From assembly GCA_903913285.1 (NCBI GenBank), contig CAIWKO010000010.1:170790-234789 (forward strand): DNA of 64,000 bases, in the 5' to 3' direction. Shown here piece by piece: positions 1 through 10,474 of this stretch. Each line of letters starts with the position of its first letter. Position 1 is the first letter of the stretch. The DNA is from an uncultured Bacteroidales bacterium. Its GTDB lineage: Bacteria; Bacteroidota; Bacteroidia; Bacteroidales; CAIWKO01. A model generated the notes under the pieces. The model had not been told where the DNA came from and ran no database searches. It saw only the letters and a program-made list of their open reading frames with translations. Both the position numbers and the translations under genes were made by a program.

Positions 1-907
1 CACCAAGTTTGCGGAGAGCAATAATTTCGCGCCATTTTTGACGTGCTTCAATAGCAGGAATACCGAAATACACTTTTCCGCCGGGAAGCGATTTATCTGT
101 TCCTGATGTTGCGAGCAATACAGCTCCTTTACCGATCACAACATCTTTATTGATAATAACTTTTGCCCATATCAATACTTCATCTTCGATAACCGTGACT
201 CCGGCAATTGCAGAATGCGAACCGATCAGGCAGTTTTTACCCACACGCGTATCGTGGCCAATCTGAACAAAGTTATCCATTTTGGTACCTTTCCCTATTA
301 TGGTATCGCCAGAAACACCTTTGTCGATGGCACAGAGCGCACCAATTTCAACATTATCTTCAATTATGGTACGTCCGCATGATTCCATTTTATCATAACC
401 ATCGGGACGACGTTTGAAATAAAATGCATCACCCCCGATAACCGTATTCGACTGAATGATCACATTATCGCCGATTATGGAATGATCGTAAATACTTACA
501 TTTGAATGAATGATACAGTTTTTCCCGATCTTAACATGGTTGCCCACAAATGCACCGGGTTGTATCATAGTGCCTTCGCCAATTTCTGCAGTATCGCTTA
601 TAAATTTTGTTGCCGGTTCAAATTTGCGGAAACGGGTAACTATTTTAACGTAATCGCGAAACGGATCGTCGGAGATAATAAGAGCTTTCCCCTGAGGTGG
701 TTCAACGTCTTTATTAATAATGATGGTTGTAGCTTTTGAATTGAGGGCTTTATCGTAATATTTATGAAAATCAACAAAGGTGATATCACCGGGTTCCACA
801 ACATGTATTTCGTTGATGCCGGTTATTTCGTGCGTGTCACTTCCGATATATTTTCCGTTGACAAATTCAGCGATTTCTTTTAACGTATAGGTACGATCAA
901 ATTTCAT
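1..907 (-). CDS. lpxD: UDP-3-O-acylglucosamine N-acyltransferase LpxD, 3' end cut by window edge
   Basis: Reverse-strand translation from ATG at 907 gives MKFDRTYTLKEIAEFVNGKYIGSDTHEITGINEIHVVEPGDITFVDFHKYYDKAL... followed by hexapeptide repeats (IIGDNVIIQSNTVIGGDAFYFKRRPDGYDK, GHDTRVGKNCLIGSHSAIAG). Not in the ORF track because it runs off the edge. Confidence 0.9.
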   Translation of the reverse strand, partial: MKFDRTYTLKEIAEFVNGKYIGSDTHEITGINEIHVVEPGDITFVDFHKYYDKALNSKATTIIINKDVEPPQGKALIISDDPFRDYVKIVTRFRKFEPATKFISDTAEIGEGTMIQPGAFVGNHVKIGKNCIIHSNVSIYDHSIIGDNVIIQSNTVIGGDAFYFKRRPDGYDKMESCGRTIIEDNVEIGALCAIDKGVSGDTIIGKGTKMDNFVQIGHDTRVGKNCLIGSHSAIAGVTVIEDEVLIWAKVIINKDVVIGKGAVLLATSGTDKSLPGGKVYFGIPAIEARQKWREIIALRKLG

Positions 908-931
908 AATAGTAAAAGTAAAAAAGTAAAA

Positions 932-1498
932 TCATCCTTTAACCCGTTCGTAGTATGAGTGGCTGCGGGTATCCACTCTGATCTTCTCGCCAACCTTAAT
1001 AAACAAAGGAACATCCACATTGGCACCTGTTTCAACGGTAGCGTGTTTCAGAGTGTTCGTAGCAGTATCACCTTTCAGTCCCGGTTCGGTATAGGTAACT
1101 TCCAATTCAATAAAAGCCGGCAACTCGCACGAAAGCGGGCGTTCGGTATCGGCATGAAACATAATTTCAACATTCTGACCTTCCTTCATCAGATCATAAG
1201 ATTCGATCAATTCCTGCATAATAGAAACCTGTTCGAATGTTTCGATGTGCATAAAATTATAACCGTTATCGTCTTTGTAGAGATACTGATAGGGACGACG
1301 TTCAACACGCGTTATATCGATCTTGACCCCCGAATTAAAAGTATTGGAAATTACCTTGCCAGTAGTCAAACTTTTTAATTTGGTACGAATAAAAGCGCCG
1401 CCTTTACCGGGTTTCACATGTTGAAAATCAACAATAACAAACAAATCGTTGTTAAACTCGATACACAATCCATTCCTTATATCTGCAGTAGTAGCCAT
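932..1498 (-). CDS. efp: Elongation factor P
   Basis: 188 aa; N-terminal [37 protein letters not shown] and C-terminal [17 protein letters not shown] are EF-P hallmarks. Confidence 0.95.
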   Translation of the reverse strand: MATTADIRNGLCIEFNNDLFVIVDFQHVKPGKGGAFIRTKLKSLTTGKVISNTFNSGVKIDITRVERRPYQYLYKDDNGYNFMHIETFEQVSIMQELIESYDLMKEGQNVEIMFHADTERPLSCELPAFIELEVTYTEPGLKGDTATNTLKHATVETGANVDVPLFIKVGEKIRVDTRSHSYYERVKG

Positions 1499-1739
1499 AA
1501 AATAATATTAGTCACTCAAAAAATTTGTGCAAAAATAATCAAATTTAAATTACAAAGACTTTTGGGCAGGAATTTATAAGATATAAAACTTTTAGAATCT
1601 TATTAAGCCGAATTTGCGCATGCTCTTATCCCGAAAAATTAATTCTAAATAGTTATCAACACCCCTCGAACCAAGCTGATTTTTTCTGTACTTTTACAGC
1701 TGCAAAAACGCATTCCAAAACCCTTGTCAGTCAACCATT

Positions 1740-4700
1740 ATGAGCAATTTTACTCATTTACACGTACATACTCAATATTCTATTCTCGACGGCGCATCCG
1801 ATATTAAAAAACTGATCGCCAAAGTGAAATTATGCGGTATGACGTCTATCGCTATTACCGATCACGGGAATATGTTCGGGGTGAAGGAATTTCATAATGA
1901 AACGCGCAAACATGGCATCAAACCACTGATAGGCTGCGAAATGTATGTGGCTTCGAAAAGCCGTTTTGATAAAGCCGAGTCGGAAGACCGTTCGGGATAC
2001 CATTTGATATTGATCGCCAAGAACGAAACCGGGTATAAGAATCTTTGCAGACTCGTGAGCCTTGCCTGGAAAGAAGGTTTTTACTACAAACCGCGCATCG
2101 ATTGGGAACTGTTGCGAAAACATCATGAAGGACTGATAGCTTCTACTGCTTGTTTGGCCGGTGAAATACCTGCAGCGATCCAAAACAACGAAACAGATAA
2201 GGCCGTTGAGAAGATACAGGACTTTTTGGAACTTTTCGGCGATGACTTTTACCTGGAACTGATGCGGCACAAAACCGACGACCCGAAAATTGATGCTGAT
2301 GTGTATGTTCATCAGGAAAAAGTGAATCAGGCTCTGATAGGTTTCTCTGCTAAACTTGGCATTAAACTCATCGCCACCAACGATGTCCATTTTATTGAAG
2401 CTACCGATGCCGAAGCCCACGACCGTTTGCTGTGTATTAACACCGGCAAACTTGTTCAGGATATTGGCCGGATGAAATATACCACCAAAGAGTTTTTAAA
2501 GACACCGGAAGAAATGGCAGAGTTGTTTGCCGATGTGCCCGAAGCCCTCGAAAACACGAACGAAATTGCTGATAAGGTGGAAGAATTCGATCTGAACAAA
2601 AAACCCATACTACCAAATTTTCCGTTGCCCGAAGGTTTTACCGACTCCAATAAATATCTCGAACACCTCACTAATGAAGGCGCCAAAAAACGCTATCCCG
2701 ATATCACCGACGAGATCAAAGAACGCATTGATTTCGAACTCTCGGTAATTAAAAAGATGGGGTTCCCGGGTTATTTTCTTATTGTATATGATTTTATCAA
2801 AGCAGCCCGCGATATGGGTGTTTGGGTTGGACCGGGACGTGGTTCGGCTGCCGGTTCGGTAGTTGCATATTGTTTGCGCATCACCGATCTGGATCCTTTG
2901 AAATATGGTTTGCTGTTCGAACGTTTTTTGAATCCCGACCGTATTTCGATGCCCGATATGGATATTGACTTTGATGAAGACGGACGCGATAAGGTGATCA
3001 AATATGTGGTGGAAAAATACGGACAGGAACGCGTTGCACAAATTGTTACGTTCGGAACCATGGCGATGAAAATGGCCATTCGTGATGTGGCCCGTGTTGA
3101 AAATCTTCCGCTTCATGATGCCGACCGTTTGTCGAAACTGGTTCCCATGAGAGCAAAGAATCTGAAGGAAGCCATTGAGATGGTTCCCGAATTAAAAGAT
3201 GCAAAAAACTCTCTGAACCCCTTGGTTTCGCAAACCATAAAATATGCCGAAGAACTGGAAGGTTCTATTCGCCACACAGGAACTCATGCCTGCGGTATCA
3301 TCATCGGGAGAGACGACCTGATAGACCACATCCCCTTATGCATGCTGAAAGACTCGGACCTGCAGGTTACCCAGTTCGAAGGTTCACATGTTGAATCGGT
3401 AGGTTTGCTGAAAATGGATTTCCTGGGTTTGAAAACCCTTTCTATCATTAAAGACGCTATTGAAAATATCAAGTTCTCGAAAGGTATCGAAATTGATCTG
3501 GATACCATTCCGCTCGACGATACCGAAACCTACGAACTGTTCAGCAAAGGAAACACTACTGCTATTTTTCAGTTCGAGTCGGACGGAATGAAAAAACATT
3601 TGCGCGAACTAAAACCCAACCGTTTCGAGGATCTGATAGCCATGAACGCCTTGTACCGTCCGGGACCCATGGAATATATCCCCAGCTTTATACGCCGTAA
3701 ACACGGAAAAGAAAAGATAACTTACGACCATCCCTCGATGGAGGAAAAACTGAAAGACACCTATGGGATCACGGTCTATCAGGAACATGTTATGCAGCTT
3801 TCGGTGATCATGGCAGGGTTCACACGCGGTGAAGCCGACTCGTTGAGAAAAGCCATGGGAAAGAAGAACCGCGAATTGATGCACAAGCTGAAAGAAAAAT
3901 TTATTACGGGATGCCTTGCAAACGAAATTACGGAAGCCGTCGCCAAAAAGGTTTGGTCCGACTGGGAATCGTTTGCCGAATATGCTTTCAACAAATCGCA
4001 CGCGGCCTGTTATGCCATCACGGCTTACCGGATGGCTTACCTGAAAGCGCATTACCAGAACGAATTCATGGCTGCCGTGTTGAGCCGCAACTTCTCCGAT
4101 ATTGATGAGATCACCTTTTTGATAGATGAGTGTAAAAAACTCAACATACCGGTTTTGGGACCCGACATCAACGAAAGTCAGGTACGGTTCACGGTGAATG
4201 CCAAAGGCGAGATACGCTTCGGAATGATAGCTATTAAAGGTCTGGGGAATGCTGCTGTTGATTCTGTTATTTCGGAACGCGACAAGAACGGCAACTACAA
4301 GAACATTTTCGATTTTCTGAACCGCGTTAACCTGCGCACCTCGAACAAAAAAAGCATCGAAGCTCTTGCCATGGCCGGCGCTTTCGAAAGCATGGGCATA
4401 CACCGGGCACAGTTCTTTTATAAACTGCCCAACGAAGAGATTACCTTTCTGGAAAAACTGATACGACACATCGGCCTGGTGCAAAGCAAACAAAATGCCA
4501 TGCAGCAATCTTTGTTCGGCGAAACCGACGAGATGACTGTTTCCGATCCCGAACTGCCCGTTTGCGAACCCTGGAGCAAAATAGAACAACTCAACCACGA
4601 AAAGGCCGTTATCGGGTTTTACATGTCGGGACATCCGCTTGACGACTATAAAGCCGAACTCACGAATTTCGGAAACTTTACACTCGACAAAACCGATAAT

Positions 4701-5246
4701 CTGAAACAATTTGCCGGTCACGACATCCGCTTCGGAGGCATGATCACTTCGGCCGGACACAAGATAAACAAGAACAACAAACCTTTCGGATATTTCGAAA
4801 TTGAAGATTATGTGGGCTCGGTACGTTTGAATCTCTGGTCGGAGAACTACGATAAATTCAAACATCTGATGGAGATCGGGAAATGCATCTTTATTTCGGG
4901 AAAGATAGAACGTAGGTTTTGGGATAAAGAAAAAGAGAACGACCCCAACGCGGTGATAGAATACGAGATCAGGATCAACAACATCGAACCGCTCTACGAC
5001 CTGATGGAACGCAGAGCCAAAAGCATCACACTATTGCTGCCGCTCGACCGTATCAATACGGATACCGTTAGCCGGCTCGACAGTATGATACGCAAAAACC
5101 CCGGTAAAGCAGATCTGAAACTGAGGGTGTTCGATATGGAAGACGATTATACCATCGACATGAATTTGCGACGCAATAAAATAAGCTGCGAAGGATTTTT
5201 GAAAGAAATCGAAAGCCTGGAGGGGGTGAAGTTCAGGATTAATTAG
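1740..5246 (+). CDS. dnaE: DNA polymerase III subunit alpha
   Basis: 1168 aa; PHP domain FTHLHVHTQYSILDGA, GPGRGSAAGSVVAYCLRITDLDPL, PDMDIDFDEDGRDKVI. Confidence 0.97.
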   Translation: MSNFTHLHVHTQYSILDGASDIKKLIAKVKLCGMTSIAITDHGNMFGVKEFHNETRKHGIKPLIGCEMYVASKSRFDKAESEDRSGYHLILIAKNETGYKNLCRLVSLAWKEGFYYKPRIDWELLRKHHEGLIASTACLAGEIPAAIQNNETDKAVEKIQDFLELFGDDFYLELMRHKTDDPKIDADVYVHQEKVNQALIGFSAKLGIKLIATNDVHFIEATDAEAHDRLLCINTGKLVQDIGRMKYTTKEFLKTPEEMAELFADVPEALENTNEIADKVEEFDLNKKPILPNFPLPEGFTDSNKYLEHLTNEGAKKRYPDITDEIKERIDFELSVIKKMGFPGYFLIVYDFIKAARDMGVWVGPGRGSAAGSVVAYCLRITDLDPLKYGLLFERFLNPDRISMPDMDIDFDEDGRDKVIKYVVEKYGQERVAQIVTFGTMAMKMAIRDVARVENLPLHDADRLSKLVPMRAKNLKEAIEMVPELKDAKNSLNPLVSQTIKYAEELEGSIRHTGTHACGIIIGRDDLIDHIPLCMLKDSDLQVTQFEGSHVESVGLLKMDFLGLKTLSIIKDAIENIKFSKGIEIDLDTIPLDDTETYELFSKGNTTAIFQFESDGMKKHLRELKPNRFEDLIAMNALYRPGPMEYIPSFIRRKHGKEKITYDHPSMEEKLKDTYGITVYQEHVMQLSVIMAGFTRGEADSLRKAMGKKNRELMHKLKEKFITGCLANEITEAVAKKVWSDWESFAEYAFNKSHAACYAITAYRMAYLKAHYQNEFMAAVLSRNFSDIDEITFLIDECKKLNIPVLGPDINESQVRFTVNAKGEIRFGMIAIKGLGNAAVDSVISERDKNGNYKNIFDFLNRVNLRTSNKKSIEALAMAGAFESMGIHRAQFFYKLPNEEITFLEKLIRHIGLVQSKQNAMQQSLFGETDEMTVSDPELPVCEPWSKIEQLNHEKAVIGFYMSGHPLDDYKAELTNFGNFTLDKTDNLKQFAGHDIRFGGMITSAGHKINKNNKPFGYFEIEDYVGSVRLNLWSENYDKFKHLMEIGKCIFISGKIERRFWDKEKENDPNAVIEYEIRINNIEPLYDLMERRAKSITLLLPLDRINTDTVSRLDSMIRKNPGKADLKLRVFDMEDDYTIDMNLRRNKISCEGFLKEIESLEGVKFRIN

Positions 5247-5288
5247 TTGAAAGTTTAAAGTTCAAAGTTGAAAGTTCAAAGTTTAAAG
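5245..5288. repeat. Heptanucleotide tandem array, (AGTTNAA)x6
   Basis: AGTTGAA AGTTTAA AGTTCAA AGTTGAA AGTTCAA AGTTTAA AG read directly; begins in the dnaE stop codon. Confidence 0.85.
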
Positions 5289-5386
5289 AACAATGGGCTG
5301 TGAATAATTAAAAATAAAATAATCCTGATTTGCTTTGCAGAATTATTTAAATTTGTAGTTGAGTATAAACATTAAAATAAAACAAT

Positions 5387-5704
5387 ATGGCACTAGATGT
5401 AAACGACGGAAATTATGCAGAATTGGTTGAAAAATCAGATAAAATAGTAATGCTCGACTTTTGGGCAGAATGGTGCGGACCCTGCAGAATGCTCACTCCT
5501 ATCGTGGAAGAAATGACTCACGAATTCGAAGGCAAAGCAGTGATAGGCAAAGTAAATGTTGACGACAGTCCCGGTATTACATCCAAACACGGCATACGCA
5601 ACATACCAACCATATTGTTCATCAAAAACGGAACGGTGGTCGACAAAGTGGTTGGTGCCACACCCAAAGCAGGTTTGGTTGCCAAACTCAATGGCCTGCT
5701 GTAA
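5387..5704 (+). CDS. trxA: Thioredoxin
   Basis: 105 aa with WAEWCGPCRM active site. Confidence 0.95.
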   Translation: MALDVNDGNYAELVEKSDKIVMLDFWAEWCGPCRMLTPIVEEMTHEFEGKAVIGKVNVDDSPGITSKHGIRNIPTILFIKNGTVVDKVVGATPKAGLVAKLNGLL

Positions 5705-5725
5705 GCACAGCAAGCACACGATTTC

Positions 5726-6661
5726 ATGACCGATACTATTGATCAAAAGCTGATACAGCCTTTTGGCAATCTCGAACTTATTGCCAAACAAGTGGTGGAA
5801 GGTTTTATCACGGGTTTGCATAAAAGTCCGTTTCACGGCTTTTCGGTCGAATTTTCGGAACACAGGCAATACAATACAGGCGAATCGACACGACATGTCG
5901 ACTGGAAACTATATGGCCGCACCGATAAGCTGTTCGTAAAACGCTTTGAGGAAGAAACCAACCTGCGCTGCCAGATCATTATCGACAATTCGTCGTCGAT
6001 GTATTATCCGGTGAACAAACTGCTGGATATTGAACATCCCAACAAGATCACCTTTTCGGTTTATGCCGCCGCTTCGCTCATCTATCTGTTGCGGCAGCAA
6101 CGCGACGCCGTGGGCCTGAACATCTTTTCGGACACCATCGAACTGCAAACCCCTGCCCGCTCCAACTCGTCGCATCAAAAAATGCTTTACTATCATCTCG
6201 AAAAGATGCTAGCCGCATACGACGAATCGGCACCCAAAAAAACTTCTGCGGCAGAAGCCCTGCACCTGATAGCCGAAAATATTCACAAACGCTCGCTGGT
6301 GGTTATTTTCAGCGATATGATGGAAAGCAACGCCAACACCGACGAACTTTTTTCGGCTTTGCAGCATCTGAAATACAACAAACACGAGGTGATACTTTTT
6401 CATGTTTCGGACAAAGGCAAAGAACTCGATTTTAATTTCGAGAACCGCCCCTATAAGTTCGTGGATATGGAAAACGGGCAGGAAATAAAACTCAACCCCA
6501 CGCAGGTGAAAGAAGCCTACACGGAAGCCGTTCAGAAATTCCACAATCAACTGAAACTACGCTGCGGACAATACCACATCGACCTGATAGAAGCCGATAT
6601 CAACGAAGGTTTTTATCAGGTGCTGCTGGCGTATCTTATTAAGAGAGAGAAAATGATGTAG
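5726..6661 (+). CDS. DUF58 domain-containing protein
   Basis: GEFSEHRQY-like motif (VEFSEHRQYNTGESTRHVDWKLYGRTDKLFVKRFEEETNL) and VWA-like IIDNSSSM. Confidence 0.9.
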   Translation: MTDTIDQKLIQPFGNLELIAKQVVEGFITGLHKSPFHGFSVEFSEHRQYNTGESTRHVDWKLYGRTDKLFVKRFEEETNLRCQIIIDNSSSMYYPVNKLLDIEHPNKITFSVYAAASLIYLLRQQRDAVGLNIFSDTIELQTPARSNSSHQKMLYYHLEKMLAAYDESAPKKTSAAEALHLIAENIHKRSLVVIFSDMMESNANTDELFSALQHLKYNKHEVILFHVSDKGKELDFNFENRPYKFVDMENGQEIKLNPTQVKEAYTEAVQKFHNQLKLRCGQYHIDLIEADINEGFYQVLLAYLIKREKMM

Positions 6662-6667
6662 GGAGGA

Positions 6668-6702
6668 AGAATCCAGAATTCAGAAGTAAGAATTCAGAAT
6701 GG
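6668..6702. repeat. Heptanucleotide tandem array, (AGAATNC)x5
   Basis: AGAATCC AGAATTC AGAAGTA AGAATTC AGAATGG. Confidence 0.7.
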
Positions 6703-6728
6703 GTTTGTTAAGTTTTTTCGTTACCGCA

Positions 6729-7403
6729 CTAATTTATTTTATCCAAATACCACAACTTGCCCGATGCTTCTTTATACCCAACTATTCCTTGTGCGGCTGA
6801 ATAATAAACCGTTGTTATAGAATCTGAAGGGTTGTTCATTTCATAAACAGAATTATACGTATGACTCAGAATAATGAATGTTGGGTGACAGGCTGAAAGG
6901 TAAATAGATGCATTATTAGGATACAAATATATTGTAGTACCTTCAAATAAATAGCCATTACTAAACTGAAATATTGTTGAATCAACTGATGAATAATTAT
7001 TATAAAAAAACAAACCAAAAGATTTTGTAGGAACATCTTCAGTGTTATAATAATAAACTAACCTTAACGTAATAAAAAAAGTTGTATCCTCGTTGCATCT
7101 TGATGCAATGTCGACCTCATGTTCAGAATGAGTTTTATTATCACAGACTTCATTGCGGATATTGGACCATATTATCGATTGATGTGGATGAATGGGTGAA
7201 TAACTAACAGAATCCCCTAAAGAATCTTTAAAAGTATATTTTGCAATATTATCATAAGGCACAATACTATTTATCTCGGCAGCGGTAAATACCAAATCAT
7301 TTTTATCTTTCGAAATGCAAGTATTATCGTCCGTATTTTTACAATCCATAAAGATCGGAGAAACTAACAATGCCAATGTGAAAATAAAAATGAGTCTTTT
7401 CAT
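6729..7403 (-). CDS. Hypothetical lipoprotein
   Basis: Signal MKRLIFIFTLALLVSPIFMDCKN; no recognised domain. Confidence 0.65.
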   Translation of the reverse strand: MKRLIFIFTLALLVSPIFMDCKNTDDNTCISKDKNDLVFTAAEINSIVPYDNIAKYTFKDSLGDSVSYSPIHPHQSIIWSNIRNEVCDNKTHSEHEVDIASRCNEDTTFFITLRLVYYYNTEDVPTKSFGLFFYNNYSSVDSTIFQFSNGYLFEGTTIYLYPNNASIYLSACHPTFIILSHTYNSVYEMNNPSDSITTVYYSAAQGIVGYKEASGKLWYLDKIN

Positions 7404-7449
7404 GATTAAGATTTTCGTTTACAATCAAAAAACCAATACAAATATAATA

Positions 7450-7492
7450 AAAAAAAAACTCCCTCAACATTGTATCGCGGAGGGAGTTTTTT
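7450..7492 (-). terminator. Rho-independent terminator, copy 1 of a duplicated hairpin
   Basis: A-tract, AACTCCCTC (7457-7465), loop, GAGGGAGTT (7480-7488), T-tract; lies 3' of the 7584-8267 minus gene. Confidence 0.8.
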
Positions 7493-7583
7493 CGGTGGGT
7501 TTGTTTTTATTCAATCCTATTAATCAATTCTCTTTCGCATCTCACATGCAAACTCCTAATTACATTTATCGGAAGAGTAATTT

Positions 7584-8267
7584 TTATTTCTTTTCCGTAA
7601 TGTCGAAACTGCCTTTCATGTAATTGAATTCAACCATGTAGGTTTTGCCGGCTTCCACTTTAAATACAGGGCCAAAAGCCTGGTCGCCGCTGGGGCAGAT
7701 ATCCTGAAGAATCATAACGCCTGCAGGTCTGTCGTAATAATACGTATCATTTGAACCGACTACCATAACCAAACGGGCATTAAATTTAAGTGCTCCTGTA
7801 TGTACATCAAAAACAGGATCGGTGCTTAAAAATGATTTAACAGGACCCGAAATTTTGTTCAAGTCGGGATATGCAGTAATATCAAAAGGATGTTTAACGG
7901 TTTTGTCGCCATCCAAGGGTTTGCCAATGATTAACCTCGAGTCCTGCTGATCGAGTTTTACGTATATTTGTTTTACATTAGCAGCTTTAGCAAAATTGCA
8001 TTTTTCGAGCGGAAAACTTGCTTTTTGAACCAGCATTAAATTAAAATTCGAACTGTCGCCGCAGTCAATCACAGCATGTTTTACGATAGCGCCAACCATA
8101 CTGCTTTTGCGGTGAAAATAAACGCGTGCCATGCCGCTCTTTAAGGGAACCAGAGTTTGATCTGAGTTTTGACATTGACCTGTTTCATGTAACAGAAGTG
8201 CGCAAAACATAAGCACGAGAATGCTTTTTAAATTCATTTGTTTTTTCATGGGAATTAGTTTTAACAT
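7584..8267 (-). CDS. Hypothetical secreted protein
   Basis: Internal start MKKQMNLKSILVLMFCALLLHETGQCQN looks like a signal peptide; soluble body. Confidence 0.7.
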   Translation of the reverse strand: MLKLIPMKKQMNLKSILVLMFCALLLHETGQCQNSDQTLVPLKSGMARVYFHRKSSMVGAIVKHAVIDCGDSSNFNLMLVQKASFPLEKCNFAKAANVKQIYVKLDQQDSRLIIGKPLDGDKTVKHPFDITAYPDLNKISGPVKSFLSTDPVFDVHTGALKFNARLVMVVGSNDTYYYDRPAGVMILQDICPSGDQAFGPVFKVEAGKTYMVEFNYMKGSFDITEKK

Positions 8268-8365
8268 TCATTAAATTTATACTTAATTCAAGACTTCAAG
8301 TTCTGAATTTCAAACAATTTTACTTCAAAAATAATTAATTTTATATATAAATGAAAATAATTAAC

Positions 8366-8406
8366 AAAAAAAACTCCCTCAACATTTTATCGTGGAGGGA
8401 GTTTTT
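8366..8406 (-). terminator. Rho-independent terminator, copy 2 of the duplicated hairpin
   Basis: AACTCCCTC (8372-8380) / GAGGGAGTT (8395-8403) with flanking A- and T-tracts; differs from copy 1 only in the loop. Confidence 0.8.
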
Positions 8407-8457
8407 CAGGGTAGTTCCATTTATTTCTTCTTTTTCAGGTAAATTGTTTTGTCGCGA

Positions 8458-8943
8458 TCATGATTTGGCTTGCTTATCTTCCGGTATATTTATAATGCCT
8501 GCTCCATCAACCATCCATTTATTATTTTGAAATACGATCTTAACGGTCACCTTAAACTTTTCCAGATCGATACCAACAAGCGTTACATATCCCGAGGCTT
8601 CATCGTAGGTGCTAATTTCAAAACCTTTATCCGGGTAATCCTGTGCGTTAAGTATAGGGTCGAAATCCAGTCCTAAAATCGGGTCAGCTTTATAAGCATC
8701 ATCTTCGATCTTTTTATAGGTTGCTTTAAATTTTTCGGTTAAAACCGGATTCGTTTTTAACCATTTATATGTTGCTTTTAGTTCCGGACGGGTATTAATG
8801 AAATTTATGTAGGCATTCATAAATTTTAAAGCAACATCGGCATTCGATGTTTGTTTGTTCTGAGTGTTTTGATTGGTTTGCGACATCAGGTGCAAATTGC
8901 AACAAAAAAATAGTATTAAACTCAGACAGATACGGTGTTTCAT
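8458..8943 (-). CDS. Hypothetical secreted protein
   Basis: Signal MKHRICLSLILFFCCNLHLMSQ; 161 aa. Confidence 0.65.
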   Translation of the reverse strand: MKHRICLSLILFFCCNLHLMSQTNQNTQNKQTSNADVALKFMNAYINFINTRPELKATYKWLKTNPVLTEKFKATYKKIEDDAYKADPILGLDFDPILNAQDYPDKGFEISTYDEASGYVTLVGIDLEKFKVTVKIVFQNNKWMVDGAGIINIPEDKQAKS

Positions 8944-9146
8944 ATATTTATTGATGGTTATTAATGTTTTGCTTTTCTTTTATTCCTCACAACAAATGGA
9001 GGAACGCTCATAAGTTTTTCAGTTTCCCTTTCAAAATTACAAATAATTTATTCTCAACCAAAAAAATAGTTCCCGCAAATAGCGCAGATTTGCGCAGAAA
9101 AAGCGATATTGGATTAACATGACGGTGAGAAGGCCGTATCATTCAA

Positions 9147-10016
9147 CTATTTCTTCGAAATAAATTTTTTATAAACCCACAGTTCCCTATATGAATGTCC
9201 ATCATAGCGATTATCCTCGGGTTCTATACCGGCTATAACAAAAGTGCTGTCCTGATTATATCCCAAAATATAGATCTTATGTCCGTCCTGTATCGGAAAA
9301 TAATTATCCCAATAAAAACTTTCGGTGGTATCGTCCAGATCCTGTATTAATTTTTTGGCAAATTTCAGATCTTTTATTCCAATTACATCATGAAACTTAT
9401 GGGTTCGGAAATCTCTGCAATAGCCGATTTCTGCATTTTTCAATTTGTTTTCCTGCCGGTCGATCATTATTTTTGAAAAGATACCTCCAATCCCGCTCAA
9501 ACCAACAAATGCTATAACCCCTGTTGCTATCCAAAACCAAACGTTTCGGAAAATACGCGGTCGCGGTTTTTTGATGCCAATAATCCGGGGTTTTTGCAAT
9601 CGGAAAAGCCGAATGCCGATAATTAAAATAAAAATAAGATAAAAGATCGCGAGGGCCGAAATGATAGCAGTATCGAAAAAAAGAAACAATACGCGTTCGT
9701 CGGAATACAGCGACGCATCAGGCAGAACGATAATAGTAAGGCACAGGTACTGATGTAAAATAAAAACAACGAGTAATGCAAAACTCAATGCTAAATGCAC
9801 GATGAGTTTCCATTTTATCTTTTGTAAAAATATACCCAATGCAATAAAGCAACAACCTAACAGCATATAAAACGGCATGAAAATTCTGAAAAGATCATTT
9901 GCAGGCATTTTTACCAAATTGAATAATAAACCTATCTGAAAAAGAAAAAACAATGGTGAAATAACTATAATTCCACCAAAAATGATCAGGAGTACTTTTG
10001 CCGGTTTAATTCTCAT
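9147..10016 (-). CDS. Hypothetical membrane protein
   Basis: Several hydrophobic helices in the N-terminal half; soluble C-terminus. Confidence 0.65.
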   Translation of the reverse strand: MRIKPAKVLLIIFGGIIVISPLFFLFQIGLLFNLVKMPANDLFRIFMPFYMLLGCCFIALGIFLQKIKWKLIVHLALSFALLVVFILHQYLCLTIIVLPDASLYSDERVLFLFFDTAIISALAIFYLIFILIIGIRLFRLQKPRIIGIKKPRPRIFRNVWFWIATGVIAFVGLSGIGGIFSKIMIDRQENKLKNAEIGYCRDFRTHKFHDVIGIKDLKFAKKLIQDLDDTTESFYWDNYFPIQDGHKIYILGYNQDSTFVIAGIEPEDNRYDGHSYRELWVYKKFISKK

Positions 10017-10115
10017 ATCTGTATGTTATAAAAACTGTGTAAAGTGTTTTGTTACTCCCTTCAAAAATACAAATTATTTATTCTCAACAAAAAAACTCTT
10101 ACTAATTTTAAATTA

Positions 10116-10150
10116 TTAGCTGTTACTTCTTACCTGTTACCTATTATTTA
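10116..10150. repeat. Heptanucleotide tandem array, (TTACYTG)x5
   Basis: TTAGCTG TTACTTC TTACCTG TTACCTA TTATTTA. Confidence 0.65.
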
Positions 10151-10191
10151 TTGCCCCTTTTCTTTAGTTTTTCACAATTTGCAATCTAATT

Positions 10192-10422
10192 CTTGTTCAT
10201 TGTATCGTTACTTTGTTTCTCTTTGTTGTTACATTGTTTCTTTTTGTTGTTACATTGTTCCTTTGTTTTGTTTCATTTATTCTTTTTGTTCATTCTTTTA
10301 TTTATTGTGTTATTTCTTTTGTCTTTTGTATTTATTCTTTATTCTATTGTATTATTACAATAATACATTGTTGCTGTTCGTTGTTCTATTGTATTAAAAC
10401 ATTTGTCCGATGTTTGATTGCA
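10192..10422. repeat. Array E: degenerate 21-bp tandem repeat, T-rich, about 11 units
   Basis: TTGTTTCTCTTTGTTGTTACA (10213), TTGTTTCTTTTTGTTGTTACA (10234), TTGTTCCTTTGTTTTGTTTCA (10255), then degenerate units; the spurious ORF 10213-10437 shows a 7-aa period (LFLFVVT/LFLCFVS/FILFVHS/FIYCVIS...). Confidence 0.8.
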
Positions 10423-10474
10423 TTTGTAATATTTTAATTGTTTTTAGTAATAAACCTTCATAAATGATACCATT

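Noticed and set aside
3609-4865. Long antisense ORF (418 aa) opposite dnaE, and antisense ORF 50222-51613 opposite the M28 peptidase
   Set aside because: Shadow ORFs of strongly conserved coding genes on the opposite strand.
10044-10437. Phe/Leu-rich ORFs 10044-10397 and 10213-10437 as membrane proteins
   Set aside because: Low-complexity T-rich DNA with 21-bp periodicity; hydrophobicity follows from TTN codons.
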